Assembly (NCBI GenBank): GCA_028335825.1
Contig: JAIOKI010000002.1
Location: 682,001 to 746,000, forward strand
DNA length: 64,000 bases
Direction: 5' to 3'
Source: Nosema muscidifuracis
Taxonomy: Eukaryota; Microsporidia; Nosematidae
How positions within the stretch are numbered: the stretch's first letter is position 1; each line of letters opens with the position of its first letter. The notes under the pieces are model-generated. The model made no database searches. It had not been told where the DNA came from and saw only the letters and a list, made by a program, of their open reading frames with translations. This document shows, piece by piece, positions 28,735-38,110 of this stretch. Made by a program: the position numbers and the translations under genes.

Positions 28735-29006
28735 CAAAAATTCGAATAAATTAATTTACTTAACTGTTTGTAATATACATAAGCATTTAAATAATATATA
28801 TGTATTTATAATATTCATAAAAATGCGAATAATTTATTTAATCGTTTGTAATATACATAAGAATTCAAATAATATACAATAAATGCGAATAATTAATTTA
28901 ATCGTTTGTAATATACATAAGAATTCAAATAATATACAATAAATGCGAATAATTAATTTAATCGTTTGTAATATATATAAACATTTAAATAAATAATTTA
29001 ATAAAC
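28735..29006. repeat. 60-base tandem repeat downstream of CBF5
   Basis: About four copies of a 60-base unit (words AATGCGAATAATTAATTTAA and TCGTTTGTAATATACATAAG) from about 28745 to 28990. The two copies starting at 28861 and 28921 differ by a single base, so the array is recent. Confidence 0.85.
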
Positions 29007-29912
29007 TTAATCATCACCATCAGTCTTGGTTGCAATGTAATATCTCATATAACCCAAATCATAAATACTGAAATCAAAGAAGATTGGTGTTTCGTATCCC
29101 ATATGTAATTTAACTTTTGAACATAAATTTGCCACCTTACCTATAATCGTAATATATTTCATAGCCATTTCTTTTTTTATATCTGTTGATACATTAATTT
29201 CTACTTCTTTACTTTCATCTTCTTCAAGTGTCATAGCAGCAGATGTTGTATCACCACATTGTCTAAATACTACTTTATTTTTACTAGCATCTATAGTAAT
29301 AAATTCTCCAAATATTCCCACAATTTTAGGTAAGACCATATACTGACTGGTAGACATTAAAATCTCAGCATTAAATTTAAGTTTAGGCATTGTAAATACT
29401 TCGTTATCAAATGAGTATAAGCTTAATTCCCAGTTTAAAGTATACTGGGGCTGTTTGTAACAGATATCCAATTTTGAAGGATTGTCATCACAAGACATGT
29501 GTAATAAAGAATCCTGAGGAAATGTCAAATCTTTCAAAATAGTTATCAAGCTTTTGATTTTAATTCCTAAAGTGATATCCCGATCACATCTGTATTTATC
29601 AAACAAATTCTTACTAAGAAATATATCTACAAAGACTACGTGAAGAGAATCCATTACTTGCATTTCTAGACCGTGTTCTCTTGCTTTAATTTCTACATGA
29701 TCAACAATATCAGAAATACTTTCTAAAGTCTTACGTAGAAGCCCAATTTTACCACCAGGAAAAATTACTTGATTATCAATACGTTCAACTGTTCTATCAT
29801 CGACTTCTTCAGTTTCGTCTACATTCTTAGATTTTTCTTTTACCTTCTCGGTTGTCATTTTTCCTTTTGCGAGTTTATCTTTTTCTTGGTGACAAATTTC
29901 TAATTCGAACAT
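29007..29912 (-). CDS. POL30: Proliferating cell nuclear antigen (sliding clamp)
   Basis: 301 residues. Two clamp domains are readable: GKIGLLRKTLESISDIVDHVEIKA with LEMQVMDSLHVVFVDIFL and YRCDRDITLGIKI (domain 1), then YTLNWELSLYSFDNEVF at the interdomain connector, and the domain 2 end VKLHMGYETPIFFDFSIYDLGYMRYYIAT, matching the family's L-x-Y-Y-L-A-P. It is the processivity factor for replicative polymerases and a repair platform. A charged extension of about 45 residues (K/E/D-rich) precedes the normal start of the fold. The ATG at 29912 is supported by GACCCATCAATG, so the extension is probably translated. Confidence 0.92.
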   Translation of the reverse strand: MFELEICHQEKDKLAKGKMTTEKVKEKSKNVDETEEVDDRTVERIDNQVIFPGGKIGLLRKTLESISDIVDHVEIKAREHGLEMQVMDSLHVVFVDIFLSKNLFDKYRCDRDITLGIKIKSLITILKDLTFPQDSLLHMSCDDNPSKLDICYKQPQYTLNWELSLYSFDNEVFTMPKLKFNAEILMSTSQYMVLPKIVGIFGEFITIDASKNKVVFRQCGDTTSAAMTLEEDESKEVEINVSTDIKKEMAMKYITIIGKVANLCSKVKLHMGYETPIFFDFSIYDLGYMRYYIATKTDGDD

Positions 29913-30253
29913 TGATGGGTCAGAAAATTTATTAAGATAAAATGACCAAATATTTTTTATTAAAATTTAACGTCAAAAAACAATCTTCTTAAATATTTAA
30001 CAAATTATGTCTTGTAATCTTAATTGCAGTAAATAAATGTTATTTAACTCTTTTGTAATATATAAATGTTACTTAACTCTTTTGTAATATATAAATGCTA
30101 AGAATCATTATTTTAATAAATATCATGTGATCCTTATTGTAATAAATATCATGTAATCCTTATTGTGATAAATAAATAGCCATGTATTTTTTATTGTGAT
30201 ATATTCGACCTTTTTTCAACTGATAATTTTTTAAAGTATTTCACCCTGGAAGA
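29913..30253. other. Intergenic region with short repeats
   Basis: Between about 30030 and 30200 are repeats of TTACTTAACTCTTTTGTAAT and ATCATGTAATCCTTATTGTA. The rest is unique AT-rich sequence, and TTTCACCCTGGAAGAATG is the tRNase Z start. Confidence 0.65.
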
Positions 30254-31963
30254 ATGCAAGCTAGTATTAAATATCTTAGCACTTCTAGTGGAAAGTCTGT
30301 TATACTAATGATTAACAACAAATCATATATTTTCAATATATTTGAAGGATTTCAAAGATATTGTATTGAGAAGAATATCTCATTAAAATATATAACGACA
30401 ATTTTTATACCAAATGTAGAATGCATACCCCCTCTTTGTGGAATATACCTTACACTAAGAGATATGAATATAAAAAGACTTAATATTGTATGTAATGAAG
30501 AAATAGAAGGTTATATACGAAAAGCATACGAATTCTGTCCACCAAATCAGTTAAATATTAATTTTATAAGAGATTTATATGAGGATGAGTATGTAAAAGT
30601 ATCTAATGGGTATATTCTCCAAATTAAGAATATAAGAGGAAGATTTTTAATAGAAAATATACCAAAATGTATTTCTAAGCATCTTTATAAGGAGCTTATA
30701 AATGGGAAACAAATTAAAGTGAATGATGTTATCTACGAAGGATATGATTTTTTAGAACCTGAGATTGAATTCAAAAAGATTTTTATTTTAGTAGATTCGA
30801 TTAATAAGCAAGTAGATAATGAGAGTTTAATACTATGTTTTAGAAAAAAAGAGTATAATTTGTATAGTAAGATTTGTAAAAATACTTGGTATCTAAGACT
30901 TAATAGATATGTTGAATACATCTCTCAATACAATTTATTAGTTGGACTGAACAAAATATCTAAGGATCATCATTTACCAGGACCATATTCAAGATCGAAG
31001 CTTTTTCCTAAAATGAAAATCGGAAGAATTTTTCGTAGAATGAAATATGTTAAAGATTTATCAAGTGGAGATTATTTTAGTTACATTAAAGATATCAAAG
31101 ATTTTAGATTATCTAAAGAAAAAGTTATAAAATATAAATCTATAAAAAATGAGTACAATAAGAATTTTGTTTTATTTTTAGGTTCAGGATGTGCTATTCC
31201 TTCGAAATATCGAAACGTTACTGGAATTTTACTAAATATCGAAAATAAGTTTTTTTTGTTTGACTGCGGGGAAGATACAATGTACCAAATTTACAGATAT
31301 TACGGATCTTTAAAGATTTTAGATAAAATTGAAATGATATTTATTAGTCATTCACATGGAGATCACAGTTTAGGTGTAATTAATTTAATTAGAAAATTAA
31401 AACATCCAGTGAAATTAGTAGGTCCATCTGTAATTTTACAATGGGTTAAATTATTCACTAATAATTTTATACCTGTATACACAGATGAAGCAAAAATATT
31501 ACAACAGAGATATAATAAGAAATCCGACTTTAATAATCATATTATTTTTCACGATTTCATGTATAAAATATCATTTTGTGGGTGTTTACATAGTAATGAT
31601 TCTTGTTCAGTTTCTTTAGAATACCAAGGTATTAAAATTTCATTCTCTGGCGATACCAGACCATCTTTGTTATTTTCAAAAATGGCTTATAATTCCGATG
31701 TTTTAATTCACGAATCAACTTTTGATAACGAAAATCAAGAAAAAGCTTTGAAAACTTCACATTCTACTTTGAAAGAAGCTAATGAAATATTCAAACTATC
31801 AAAATCTAGTGTATTATTATTAACCCATTTTAGTCAAAGATATCCTAAGGGTTTTATATCAGATTCCTCAGGAATACCTTGCTATGATTTTTATACATAT
31901 TTGATTGGACGAAGTGTTTTCAAAGAAAGAGAAATTTCAGAATACTTAGAAACTCTTCAATAG
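30254..31963 (+). CDS. TRZ1: tRNase Z, long (ELAC2/Trz1) form
   Basis: 569 residues with the two-half architecture of the long form. An N-terminal inactive beta-lactamase-like half is followed by the active half beginning VLFLGSGCAIPSKYRNVTGIL. The metal motif is SHSHGDH (365-371). LQWVKLF, the second His region CGCLHSNDSCSVSLEY, SFSGDTRP with the metal-bridging Asp, and a THFSQRYP block complete the site. The enzyme cuts the 3' trailer from pre-tRNA in nucleus and mitochondria; only the nuclear role is likely here. It is shorter than yeast Trz1 (838 residues). TTTCACCCTGGAAGAATG marks the start. Confidence 0.93.
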   Translation: MQASIKYLSTSSGKSVILMINNKSYIFNIFEGFQRYCIEKNISLKYITTIFIPNVECIPPLCGIYLTLRDMNIKRLNIVCNEEIEGYIRKAYEFCPPNQLNINFIRDLYEDEYVKVSNGYILQIKNIRGRFLIENIPKCISKHLYKELINGKQIKVNDVIYEGYDFLEPEIEFKKIFILVDSINKQVDNESLILCFRKKEYNLYSKICKNTWYLRLNRYVEYISQYNLLVGLNKISKDHHLPGPYSRSKLFPKMKIGRIFRRMKYVKDLSSGDYFSYIKDIKDFRLSKEKVIKYKSIKNEYNKNFVLFLGSGCAIPSKYRNVTGILLNIENKFFLFDCGEDTMYQIYRYYGSLKILDKIEMIFISHSHGDHSLGVINLIRKLKHPVKLVGPSVILQWVKLFTNNFIPVYTDEAKILQQRYNKKSDFNNHIIFHDFMYKISFCGCLHSNDSCSVSLEYQGIKISFSGDTRPSLLFSKMAYNSDVLIHESTFDNENQEKALKTSHSTLKEANEIFKLSKSSVLLLTHFSQRYPKGFISDSSGIPCYDFYTYLIGRSVFKEREISEYLETLQ

Positions 31964-31986
31964 ATTTTTTAAATTAAATATTATTT

Positions 31987-33399
31987 TTATTTTTTTTTCT
32001 TACCAATATATTTTTTAAATATTCTTTTTTTTTCTATCTTACTAATTTTGTATGCTCTTCTTTCTTTATTAAACTCTTTAACAAGTTTTTTTCTTTCTTT
32101 TTTAGAAAGAGTAGTATCTGCATTAGAATCAATTTCATTTTCTAAATCTTTGATACTTTCGCTACTTTCAACACTATAATCTTCATCATTAGATACATTA
32201 GAATCTTTACTTTCATCACAAGTTTTATTTGTAAACATTTTTATATCTTCCATATTGTGTACATCATCCAATTTGACAGGTATAAATGCATTTTTTGTTA
32301 GATCAAAATTTCGAAGATATTCGGGAATTTCTGTTTTTGTAATTTTACAAAAAAGATCATTCAAACTTAAAACATCCACGCCGATTTTAGTAAAAAAATT
32401 ATTAACATTTATCAGATCAGTTATCAAAAATTCAACTGCATTAATATGATCTCTTTCTACACTTTGACCAACATCTATGACGTAGACTTTATTTTCGTGG
32501 TACAAGAGATTATATTCACTCAAATCTGCATGTATTAAATTACATTTGTTGTACATATCATCTAAAATTTGTAAAACTTGATTATAACAATCTACAGGAT
32601 CTTCTATAAATGCATCTTTCAATCTATCAGCAGGATTACCAATTAAACTCATAATAAGAATATTCCTTTTTAAATAAATAGGGGTAGGTGATGGAATATT
32701 ATGCTTATTAAGTCTTTTAAGATTCCTTACTTCTTTCTCTGCCCATAATTTAATTAATTTTCTACTATTTTTAGTACAAAAATTTTTAAACCTTTTTTCA
32801 CTTTCCAGATATCTTTCTCTATCTTTAAAATTCATAGCAGATGTCTTATAAATCTTAATAGCTACTTCTATGATATTCTCCGACTCATTATCAGCTATAA
32901 GAATATTTTGTAAATCTTTCTCAAGTTTTTCAACTTTTTTTTCAGTAATGTCATTTTTAGAAATCTTGACAAGTTTTTCTGCATCAATTTTATCAATAAC
33001 AACATTCTTTTCTTTTTTATTTTTCTTTCTTAATTTTTTTTTACTTAATGTAGATACTTCACTATTATTCCCAAAAGATTCTTTAATAACATTCTCTATG
33101 TCACTTGTATTGGTATATTTAATTATTTCTTGTAATTTCTTGGTACAATAAATATTTTTATTAGTGTTGTTATCCAATAAATGAATGTTCTTGACATATT
33201 TCGAATATAATTCTGTACTAGCGTATCCTAAATAAACATTAGCTTCTTTACCAGTACAAATACTCCCTTGTAAATCTATTATTTTTTTACGTACTATTAA
33301 TTTGTTGAGTATGCTTAAAGTCTTCTGATCAAGTACTTTGTCTTTTGTATTTCTATCTGATTTATCTTTACGTTGTTTCACTTCTTTGCATTTCTTCAT
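31987..33399 (-). CDS. RIO1: Atypical protein kinase RIO1
   Basis: 470 residues. The nucleotide loop SICTGKEANVYLGYA (about 46-60) is the Rio1 signature. The ATP-anchoring Lys is in VAIKIYKTSAMNFKDRERY, a Rio1-specific block. The catalytic loop is HADLSEYNLLY with Asp292 and the metal loop is IDVGQSVERDHINA with Asp309. Rio1 acts in late 40S maturation and cell-cycle progression. Between the P-loop and the Lys strand lies an unusual Lys/Asn/Glu-rich insertion of about 115 residues. The C-terminus is acidic, then strongly basic and lysine-rich. GAGCCCATATG marks the start. It converges with tRNase Z with 23 bases between stops. Confidence 0.94.
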   Translation of the reverse strand: MKKCKEVKQRKDKSDRNTKDKVLDQKTLSILNKLIVRKKIIDLQGSICTGKEANVYLGYASTELYSKYVKNIHLLDNNTNKNIYCTKKLQEIIKYTNTSDIENVIKESFGNNSEVSTLSKKKLRKKNKKEKNVVIDKIDAEKLVKISKNDITEKKVEKLEKDLQNILIADNESENIIEVAIKIYKTSAMNFKDRERYLESEKRFKNFCTKNSRKLIKLWAEKEVRNLKRLNKHNIPSPTPIYLKRNILIMSLIGNPADRLKDAFIEDPVDCYNQVLQILDDMYNKCNLIHADLSEYNLLYHENKVYVIDVGQSVERDHINAVEFLITDLINVNNFFTKIGVDVLSLNDLFCKITKTEIPEYLRNFDLTKNAFIPVKLDDVHNMEDIKMFTNKTCDESKDSNVSNDEDYSVESSESIKDLENEIDSNADTTLSKKERKKLVKEFNKERRAYKISKIEKKRIFKKYIGKKKK

Positions 33400-33499
33400 A
33401 TGGGCTCAAAATGAAAACGTTAAAAAAAATAATGAAAAAATTGTAATGATTTTTATAAGCCAACAGTAATACACAAATATTAAATTTATTTCTTATTTT

Positions 33500-33730
33500 T
33501 TAAGTTTTATATTTATTTAACTTATCTAATAAACTATCAATCATAGATTTTAAATTTGTAATTTCCCTAGACAGAATAAAATTTTTACTTTTTTCTTTAG
33601 AAAGTTCATTTTGATGATTTTTTTCTATTTCTTCGAATTTTGATTTGAGTTTCTGAATAGCAGATTTCCCTTCATTAATCAGAGTAACAGAATTATTTTT
33701 AGGAAATTCACGACCTTTTAAATTATCAAT
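33500..33730 (-). other. In-frame open continuation of the coiled-coil gene after its stop
   Basis: Immediately after the TAA at 33733-33731 of the upstream ORF, the same frame stays open for 76 codons and ends at TAA 33502-33500. The segment reads as coiled coil (AIQKLKSKFEEIEKNHQNEL and EITNLKSMIDSLLDKLN), continuing the heptads that precede the stop. There is no start motif of its own. It looks like the lost or read-through C-terminus of that gene. Confidence 0.6.
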
Positions 33731-35056
33731 TTAAAGATTTTGTAATTTAATAATAGATTCCAAATTGATAATTTCTTTTCTTAAATTTGATTCGTTTTGT
33801 ATTCTCATTTTAAGTTGATCAATTAAATTTTCTGTTTTTAAATCTTTTAGTTCTGGTACAAAAGGTACTTTTTGTTGATGATTCTTATTTAGCTCTTCAT
33901 TTAATTTATTTTTTAATATATCAAGGGTTGATTGATCGATACAACTACTATTTTTATACTCCTCTAAATTTAACGTTTTTTCTACTTTAGTATTTTTTAA
34001 TCTTTTTATATTTGAAAGAGTGTCATCATTTTTTAAATTGTATGTTTCAACAGATAAATTATTTAGTTTGATATTTTTTTTTGGTGTAATAATGTTGCTT
34101 AATCTTTCTCTCAGAATATTTGTAATTTTAGGATCAATGTTATCCTTAAAATTTTCAGATATATTTTCGTTATTATTTTTTAAGTTTTCATTTTTGACAA
34201 GATTATCATTTTTAAAAGGATAATTAATTGTTAAAGAATTTTCATAAATATTCTCATTATTTTTTAAGTTTTCATTTTTGACAAGATTATCACTTTTTAC
34301 AGAATAATTACCTTTTAAAGATTCTTCACAAAGATTTTCATTATTATTTTTTATGTTTTCATTTTTCACAAGATTATCGTTTTTTACACAATAATTACCT
34401 TTTAAAGATTCTTCAGGAAGATTTTCATTATTTTCACTTTTGACAAAATTATCGCTTTTTACAGAATAATTACCTTTTAAAGATTCTTCAGGAAGATTTT
34501 CATTGTTTTCATTTTTGACAAGATTATCATTTTTCACAGAATAATTACTTTTTAAAGAATTTTCATTATCATTTTCTTTTGATTCGATCTTAAGTTCTTC
34601 AGGTACTTTTTCGATCATTATTGATGGATCTTGTATATCACTAATATCAATAGCTTCAATATGAAATGAATCTTTAGAAAATTTTTGATACACATTTATT
34701 TTTGAGAGATCTTCTTTAGTCATCTTATCTAACAATTTTTTATTAATTTGCAAAGAATCTTTTGATTGTTTATCAGTATCCTCTTCAGTAATTCTACTCA
34801 TTTTTAATCTCTTATAAGAGATATTTTCATTCTCAGAATTGTTCATTTTAATCTTCTTTGTATTTTCATCATTAATTCTTATAATGCTCTTCTTCAATTC
34901 ATCTAAACTTGTATTATCTATCTTAGATTTAGTCTCATCTTTATTCTGTAAAGATTTGTTTTTATTAAAAGATTTCCATTCAAGAGATGTCTCATTAGTG
35001 TTTTTATGTATATTTAGAATGCTGTATTCATCTTCTATAGTCTTATCTTCCTTCAT
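33731..35056 (-). CDS. Repeat-rich coiled-coil protein, unknown
   Basis: 441 residues, not recognised. The N-terminal 140 residues are Lys/Asn/Ser-rich and disordered. The middle carries five in-tandem copies of a 25-29-residue unit around E-S-L-K-G-N-Y-S-V-K-x-D-N-L-V-K-N-E-N. The C-terminal 90 residues are a coiled coil (LDILKNKLNEELNKNHQQK, LIDQLKMRIQNESNLRKEI). The start carries ACCCTTAAATAAATG, a good C-rich motif. The form suggests a cytoskeletal, spindle-pole or kinetochore scaffold, but only as inference. The ORF ends at TAA (33733-33731) inside an apparent coiled coil that continues in the same frame. Confidence 0.7.
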   Translation of the reverse strand: MKEDKTIEDEYSILNIHKNTNETSLEWKSFNKNKSLQNKDETKSKIDNTSLDELKKSIIRINDENTKKIKMNNSENENISYKRLKMSRITEEDTDKQSKDSLQINKKLLDKMTKEDLSKINVYQKFSKDSFHIEAIDISDIQDPSIMIEKVPEELKIESKENDNENSLKSNYSVKNDNLVKNENNENLPEESLKGNYSVKSDNFVKSENNENLPEESLKGNYCVKNDNLVKNENIKNNNENLCEESLKGNYSVKSDNLVKNENLKNNENIYENSLTINYPFKNDNLVKNENLKNNNENISENFKDNIDPKITNILRERLSNIITPKKNIKLNNLSVETYNLKNDDTLSNIKRLKNTKVEKTLNLEEYKNSSCIDQSTLDILKNKLNEELNKNHQQKVPFVPELKDLKTENLIDQLKMRIQNESNLRKEIINLESIIKLQNL

Positions 35057-35727
35057 TTATTTAAGGGTGCAATATTTAAACAATAAGAAAAAATTAATTT
35101 TTATATTAAAATCCTCAAATAATCTTATTAATTATAAAAAGAATTGTAACTTCAACCGAAAAATATTTTAAGTCTATGAAAATTTGATAACTACATAAAA
35201 ATAAAAAGTCTGAATTTTAACCCCTATTATTAAAATTACATTCCCGTTCTGAGAACGAAAAATCTTTGATAAGTTTAAAAATTAAATTTGTTAAGTTTGG
35301 AACTATTTAATTTAAAACTAAGTAAAAAATATTTAAATCGATAATTTTCTAGAAGAAACTATTTTTCTTTTGAGGTGCCAAAGAAGCATTTCAATAAAAC
35401 TAATTTTTAAATTAAGAAAAAAGAAACAATTAACTATTAATTATACAGATCAGTATATTAAGAATTTTAAGGTGTAGAAACATCTAATAATTTTTATAAA
35501 AAAAAGTTAAAAATTTGAGATTCAGAGTCATTTAAAATTGACCTTTTAAAAAATATATTTTAGAAACATTTAATAATTTTTTAGTTTTAACTTTAAAATT
35601 TTATTATTTATTAAAAAATATATTTTAGATTTAAATTTTAGTTAGAAATATTTTTATATTATTTTTTACTTTTTGGTAATTGAATAATTCTAAAAAGATT
35701 TTTAAAGATTTAGATAACCCCAAAAAG
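35057..35727. other. Intergenic region upstream of the RdRP locus
   Basis: No ORF. An orphan AACCCC motif (35219-35224, plus orientation) is followed at 35245-35257 by the perfect inverted repeat CGTTCT-G-AGAACG. Around 35370 is a less AT-rich island (GAGGTGCCAAAGAAGCATTT). The rest is AT-rich. A small structured RNA starting near 35225 is possible but unproven. Confidence 0.5.
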
Positions 35728-38052
35728 ATGAGAAATAATAATCACAAAAAAAACGATATTATCTATCATATTAAAACTGATACAACACTTAAATCAGACA
35801 TAAACCTTGAATTATTGATTAAATGTGTAGAATCTGATGTTATATTTTACACACCTGACCCGAATATTTTTTTTGAATTTTTAAAAAATTATTCTAGCAT
35901 AATTATTGAAAAATACAGGAAAATTAATAAAATTTATGTGGTAGTAGAAGATAATTTTGAAAGGAAAAATGAAATGTATAAAAAAATATCGGTAGAGTAT
36001 TTGGAAGTAATTAATTCTGAAAATCTTGATTATCCTAATAGTAATTCTATTGTAATATTTGATGATCTAAAAAATATATCCAATTTTAATGAATTTAATA
36101 AGCTTAAAGAACCTGAACTTTGTCAGTATATTCAAAAAATTGGGTTTACAACATCACCATTCTTTTTTTATGATCTTTATACTTCTACTAATACAAAATA
36201 TTCAGTTTACACTCCACTTTTATTTGGTCAGAATATGAGATGGTTTTATAAAAGATCTCTTGAGAATACAGAATTAGTATTATATAAAAAAATTGAAGAA
36301 GAATTGTACAATTCTAAAAATGGAGAAATTAACAAAGATATTGTTGAATTGTCAAAAATAATAAATCGTTTAAAAGCAAGTAAAGATGAAATAGAGAAAA
36401 AATTAGGAAATAGATTAATGTTTCTTCTATGCAATGGATTATTTAAAACAAATTTCGTAATCGAAGTTTTACTGAAAAACGATTCTTTTTTATCTTTAAA
36501 ACAGGAAATTGTAATATTTCAGTTTACTTCTAATAAGTTATCAAATTTAATTAATGAAATTATGAATTCTGAAGTCAATAATATTGCCATTTTATTTGGA
36601 TCTTTTGAAGTTTTAGATGTTGTATTTAATATAATAAAATATGAAATAACGAATACTAGTTGTGGAAAAAATTTTAAATCTTATGATAATATAAAAGAGA
36701 TGGAAATACAATTGAAGAAAGATTTAAAGAAAAGAATACGATTTTTAAATTATAGTGAACTTAAAGAAGATTCAATTTATGATTTATTTATTTGTTATGA
36801 TTATAAGCCAATACGAAATAAAATTAAGAAAATTATTTTACAACCCGAATCTAAAAGAGATATTTATGAAAATTTAAAAAATTTTGAATTTAAAATAGAA
36901 AATGAAATACGGAGAACTCTTAAAGTACCAGATATGCCCAATAATAAAAATAATAAAACAGAATTATCAAAAAGTTATGCACTAAAAGTTTATTCTCATA
37001 ATAAAGTAGAATATAATAATTTTAATAATGAAAATCTATTTACAATTCGTGATGTTGATATAAAAAAAAATATTATTTATATCGATAAACAACATAATTT
37101 TTCATTCGTTGGATTTAAAATACAAGAAAATCTTGATGAAGCAATAGAATTTGATTTTATAAAACCAAATAATGATACAATAAGTTTATCAGCTGATGGA
37201 TTTGAATTAGGAAATATTGTTGATTACAAATCATTTTTTAATAGACATAAAATAATTTGCCCTACCTTTATATTCTTTAAAAATGATGTTATAGTATTAT
37301 ATAGTTTTAATAAGAATATTAATTTAAAAATCAAAATTTCTGTTTCATGCATGGAAGATTATATATTTGTAGAGAAAAATGAATTTATCTTAAATTTTTA
37401 CTTATGCTTAAATAGAAAACCTAAAATTTATATGGCTCAAAATGTTAATTCTATAACAAGAAAATGGTCTTCAATGAATAATATGAGAAGTAAAGAAAGA
37501 TATGATTTGTGTGAAAGTGCAATTTGGAACAGATGCTCTATAGAAGATATTCCATTTGTTAAAAATAGAGATGATATTAAAATATCCATAAATTTGAAAG
37601 ATAATCCTGATCATTTCAAGATAAAAGAAATAGTTATAAGAAATAGATTAAAATTGAAGGATTTAAATTTTAATAGCAATAAATCTAAAGAAGATTTAGA
37701 AAAAAGAAAAGTTAAACTTTATGACGTCATTGATTGTATAATCTCATTATTTTTAAGATTTTCAAAGATAAAAATACTTTTTTCAAATTTTAATTCTAAA
37801 TTAAACCCTGGTTTAAATTCTCAACAGATTTGTGAATATTTTAGCAATAGATCATTTGAAGATTTTTTCTATATTATGTGTCTAATTTCACAAAAAGAGA
37901 GATATATTGCTTACAATATAAGTAAAGAAGATTGTGAATTAATAAGTAATTCTAATATATATTGTATGGTTAATTATTTATTAGGTGTTATTAATAAAAG
38001 ATTTATTAATATAGGAGAAAAGATAAAAAAATTATCGAGAAAATATTCATGA
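35728..38052 (+). CDS. RdRP locus, part 1: degenerate helicase-like and RdRP N-terminal region
   Basis: 774 residues from the ATG at 35728, which follows ATAACCCCAAAAAG. The first 400 residues resemble a worn SF2 (Dicer-type) helicase: DVIFYTPDP; IVIFDDLKN at the place of motif II (about 108-116); GFTTSPFF at motif III (139-146, compare GLTASP); and SIYDLFICYDYKPIRNKIKKII near 350, recalling the motif V/VI stretch. No Walker A is visible. The last 250 residues are RdRP-like (MAQNVNSITRKWSSM, LCESAIWNRCSIEDIPF, then a helical region). The frame ends just where the catalytic part starts in frame +1. This is a cellular QDE-1/RDR-type gene, not a viral one. Confidence 0.7.
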   Translation: MRNNNHKKNDIIYHIKTDTTLKSDINLELLIKCVESDVIFYTPDPNIFFEFLKNYSSIIIEKYRKINKIYVVVEDNFERKNEMYKKISVEYLEVINSENLDYPNSNSIVIFDDLKNISNFNEFNKLKEPELCQYIQKIGFTTSPFFFYDLYTSTNTKYSVYTPLLFGQNMRWFYKRSLENTELVLYKKIEEELYNSKNGEINKDIVELSKIINRLKASKDEIEKKLGNRLMFLLCNGLFKTNFVIEVLLKNDSFLSLKQEIVIFQFTSNKLSNLINEIMNSEVNNIAILFGSFEVLDVVFNIIKYEITNTSCGKNFKSYDNIKEMEIQLKKDLKKRIRFLNYSELKEDSIYDLFICYDYKPIRNKIKKIILQPESKRDIYENLKNFEFKIENEIRRTLKVPDMPNNKNNKTELSKSYALKVYSHNKVEYNNFNNENLFTIRDVDIKKNIIYIDKQHNFSFVGFKIQENLDEAIEFDFIKPNNDTISLSADGFELGNIVDYKSFFNRHKIICPTFIFFKNDVIVLYSFNKNINLKIKISVSCMEDYIFVEKNEFILNFYLCLNRKPKIYMAQNVNSITRKWSSMNNMRSKERYDLCESAIWNRCSIEDIPFVKNRDDIKISINLKDNPDHFKIKEIVIRNRLKLKDLNFNSNKSKEDLEKRKVKLYDVIDCIISLFLRFSKIKILFSNFNSKLNPGLNSQQICEYFSNRSFEDFFYIMCLISQKERYIAYNISKEDCELISNSNIYCMVNYLLGVINKRFINIGEKIKKLSRKYS

Positions 38053-38110
38053 AGGACAATCTAGAAAAATTAGACAAGTTATTATAACACCTTTATCAAT
38101 AATATATAAA

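Noticed and set aside
38027-38110. A short intron explaining the first RdRP frame change
   Set aside because: There is no GT donor with the usual microsporidian GTAAGT-like form and no fitting acceptor near the junction.
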